This document shows positions 42,531 to 43,052 of a DNA stretch of 43,052 nt, piece by piece. Within the stretch, counting starts at the first letter, position 1, and every line of letters starts with the position of its first letter. The notes under the pieces were generated by a model. The model was not told where the DNA came from. It saw only the letters and a program-made list of their open reading frames with translations, and made no database searches. This DNA comes from Victivallales bacterium (lineage in GTDB: Bacteria; Verrucomicrobiota; Lentisphaeria; Victivallales; SZUA-371), in NCBI GenBank assembly GCA_016936495.1, contig JAFGXT010000192.1, positions 1-43,052 of the forward strand, written 5' to 3'. The position numbers were made by a program, and so were the translations under genes.

Positions 42531-43052
42531 ATGAAAAAGTATTTTGCCGGAGCCATATTGCTGGGAAGTATCACGGTACTGGCTGGTCAACGTTTGAGTT
42601 TTTCAGATTGCGGGATGAGGTTAGTAGGTTCAGCTGACATGAAAAAAGACTTATCGCTTTCCACTACTGATATTCCCAATGTTTTGGAAGACATTCCGGG
42701 CAAAGGACATAAAGGTATTAAGTTGACATGGAAACAGGATTGTTTTATAAACGGGGAAACACGTTTAAATAAAAATATAATGACGCCGTTTGATTCTTTT
42801 CAAAAAGCAAAATTTACTTTAAGGATGCGTGTCCCTGAAACAATAAATCCTCCCCATATATTACTTCGATTTGAAGACGCGGAATCAGAAATATTCCAGA
42901 TTCTGCCAGCAGGAAAGCCAACAAAGAGTGAAGTGCCTGGGCTGCAACAGATGACTTATTATATTGAAAGTTCAAAGTTGGAGTCAAGCTGGGGTAAAAA
43001 GGTTAACAGGGAGATAGACTGGCCATTAAATTTCATAGGGTTGTTTTTTGTA
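42531..43052 (+). CDS. Secreted protein, partial (module B), cut by the window end
   Basis: This is an open frame of 174 codons from the ATG at 42531 to the last base, without a stop. It begins MKKYFAGAILLGSITVLAGQ, a short signal peptide with possible cleavage after Ala-Gly. The visible part is rich in beta-forming segments (FQKAKFTLRMRVPE, HILLRFEDAESEIFQILPAG, QMTYYIESSKLESSWGKKVN), compatible with an N-terminal beta-sandwich such as those seen at the front of large carbohydrate-active proteins like the 1225-aa protein at the window start. GAGG lies about 9 nt before the ATG. I cannot name a family from this part. Confidence 0.75.
   Translation, partial: MKKYFAGAILLGSITVLAGQRLSFSDCGMRLVGSADMKKDLSLSTTDIPNVLEDIPGKGHKGIKLTWKQDCFINGETRLNKNIMTPFDSFQKAKFTLRMRVPETINPPHILLRFEDAESEIFQILPAGKPTKSEVPGLQQMTYYIESSKLESSWGKKVNREIDWPLNFIGLFFV

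Overview
The window looks like a chromosomal segment from a Lentisphaerota (Victivallales-like) bacterium of the PVC group. This rests on two membrane proteins with the [17 protein letters not shown]-type N-terminus and a C-terminal H-Xn-DG motif, on GntR-headed regulators with LacI-type sensor domains beside large secreted carbohydrate-active proteins, and on a class II ribonucleotide reductase. The phylum call is inference from protein style; no 16S rRNA or tRNA gene was seen. There is no insertion sequence, phage or CRISPR array.

Layout. 1-3.7 kb: a 1225-aa exported GH20-like protein with a CBM9-like module, closed by a strong terminator. 3.7-8.7 kb: nrdJ behind a candidate pair of NrdR boxes, then a STAS-domain protein and a short alaS, both on the minus strand. 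9-13.6 kb: module A, made of a GntR/LacI-type regulator, a pseudopilin-like protein and a 917-aa secreted protein. 13.8-17.1 kb: a hybrid sensor kinase. 17.3-18.2 kb (minus): ppk2. 18.5-22.3 kb: a compact operon of a UDP-glucuronate 4-epimerase-like protein, gmk, a standalone coaC, a DUF523-DUF1722 protein and a methyltransferase. 22.3-25.3 kb (minus): uxaB-uxaA for hexuronate catabolism, with a consensus promoter and palindromic operators. 25.5-27.9 kb (minus): a HAD hydrolase, an M24 peptidase and a hemerythrin. 28.1-37.2 kb: an unrecognised exported coiled-coil protein followed by rplV-rpsC-rplP-rpmC-rpsQ-rplN-rplX-rplE-rpsN(Z)-rpsH-rplF-rplR-rpsE-rplO-secY-cmk-thioesterase. 37.2-40.1 kb: a divergent iclR / GH10 xylanase pair bracketed by two direct copies of a 125-bp element that ends in a terminator hairpin. 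40.3-43.05 kb: module B, again regulator, pseudopilin-like protein and the start of a secreted protein, in visibly more AT-rich DNA.

How it fits together. Housekeeping blocks alternate with plant or algal polysaccharide functions: secreted GH20-like and toroid-like proteins, an apparently cytoplasmic GH10, and tagaturonate reductase with altronate dehydratase feeding 2-keto-3-deoxygluconate. Each polysaccharide block has its own regulator or visible operator. The most unusual signals are the twice-repeated regulator/pseudopilin/secreted-protein module whose pseudopilins lack the usual Gly before the cleavage site, the duplicated 125-bp element that may encode a small RNA, a ribosomal protein cluster that starts at rplV behind an unknown exported protein, and an alanyl-tRNA synthetase that lacks its C-terminal domain.
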